Origin: Deinococcus sp.
GTDB lineage: Bacteria; Deinococcota; Deinococci; JACQHA01
Direction of reading: 5' to 3'
Assembly: GCA_016199255.1 (NCBI GenBank)
Contig: JACQHA010000122.1
Span: forward strand, 1 to 12,593
Length of the DNA stretch: 12,593 bases
Shown here: positions 12,506-12,593 of the stretch, one piece after another
Position numbering within the stretch: the stretch's first letter is position 1
Layout: each line of letters starts with the position of its first letter
Made by a program: the position numbers and the translations under genes
The notes under the pieces: model-generated
The model's input: the letters and a program-made list of their open reading frames with translations, nothing else
What the model was told of the DNA's origin: nothing
The model's database searches: none

Positions 12506-12593
12506 ATGAGAATTGGGATCCTGTGCTCCCGCATCACCGTGGAGAACAAGCTGCTCTTCGCCCAGCTGGAGCAGCGCGGGCTGGCCTACGATA
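12506..12593 (+). CDS. lysX: LysX, LysW-substrate ligase (5' part)
   Basis: The first 29 codons of an ATP-grasp ligase that joins LysW's C-terminal Glu to alpha-aminoadipate or glutamate. The visible N terminus MRIGILCSRITVENKLLFAQ closely follows the LysX/RimK-like pattern (short beta-strand, S-R-[IL]-[RT]-V-E-x-K-L-L). GAGGGA lies five bases upstream of the ATG. The gene runs off the right edge, so the residue motif that separates the lysine (LysX) from the arginine (ArgX) version cannot be read. Confidence 0.9.
   Translation, partial: MRIGILCSRITVENKLLFAQLEQRGLAYD

Overview
The window is GC-rich bacterial DNA (roughly 60% by eye) with 13 protein genes of normal appearance, one very short ORF and one tRNA. 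It suggests an uncultured bacterium that uses the LysW carrier-protein route to lysine and/or arginine. The LysW route plus a stand-alone CPDC glutaredoxin, PrsW, an Fsr-like MFS transporter and a GT-C glycosyltransferase would fit Chloroflexota or a Thermus/Deinococcus-like relative. Chloroflexota is my preferred guess, but it is an inference and no marker gene here settles it.

Layout from left to right. A tRNA-Leu(GAG) is followed by two co-directional membrane and envelope proteases: a PrsW-family intramembrane protease and a membrane-anchored HtrA/DegP-type serine protease. A perfect palindrome separates these from a convergent DinB-family gene. DinB is divergent from a lysJ-lysK pair and a third, phosphoglycerate-mutase-like metalloenzyme gene. 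A short ORF then leads into a SAM hydroxide adenosyltransferase. A GT-C membrane glycosyltransferase lies on the minus strand and overlaps the SAM-hydrolase gene tail to tail. A gene-free stretch of about 0.7 kb (8233-8945) holds a palindromic repeat element, a consensus-like sigma70 promoter and a structured leader. These serve an unrecognised secreted, acidic, beta-rich repeat protein. Another perfect palindrome, a minus-strand MFS transporter and a small glutaredoxin follow. The right end carries a LysW-like zinc-ribbon protein with an extreme Glu/Trp tail, then a canonical lysW and the first 29 codons of lysX.

How the genes work together. LysX joins the amino group of its substrate to the C-terminal Glu of LysW. 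LysZ and LysY (not in this window) process the bound intermediate, LysJ transaminates it and LysK releases the product. The pathway is therefore present but split: lysJK lies about 7.5 kb from lysWX, with unrelated genes between.

Most interesting points: (1) the hyperacidic LysW-like paralogue directly upstream of lysW, which keeps the zinc ribbon but lacks the C-terminal Glu acceptor; (2) the Lys- and Cys-free secreted repeat protein driven by a strong promoter with two Shine-Dalgarno-like sequences that have no well-placed start; (3) lysK and the SAM-hydrolase gene, which have no ATG/GTG/TTG upstream of their conserved N-terminal motifs and appear to use CTG, in both cases overlapping the previous stop codon.
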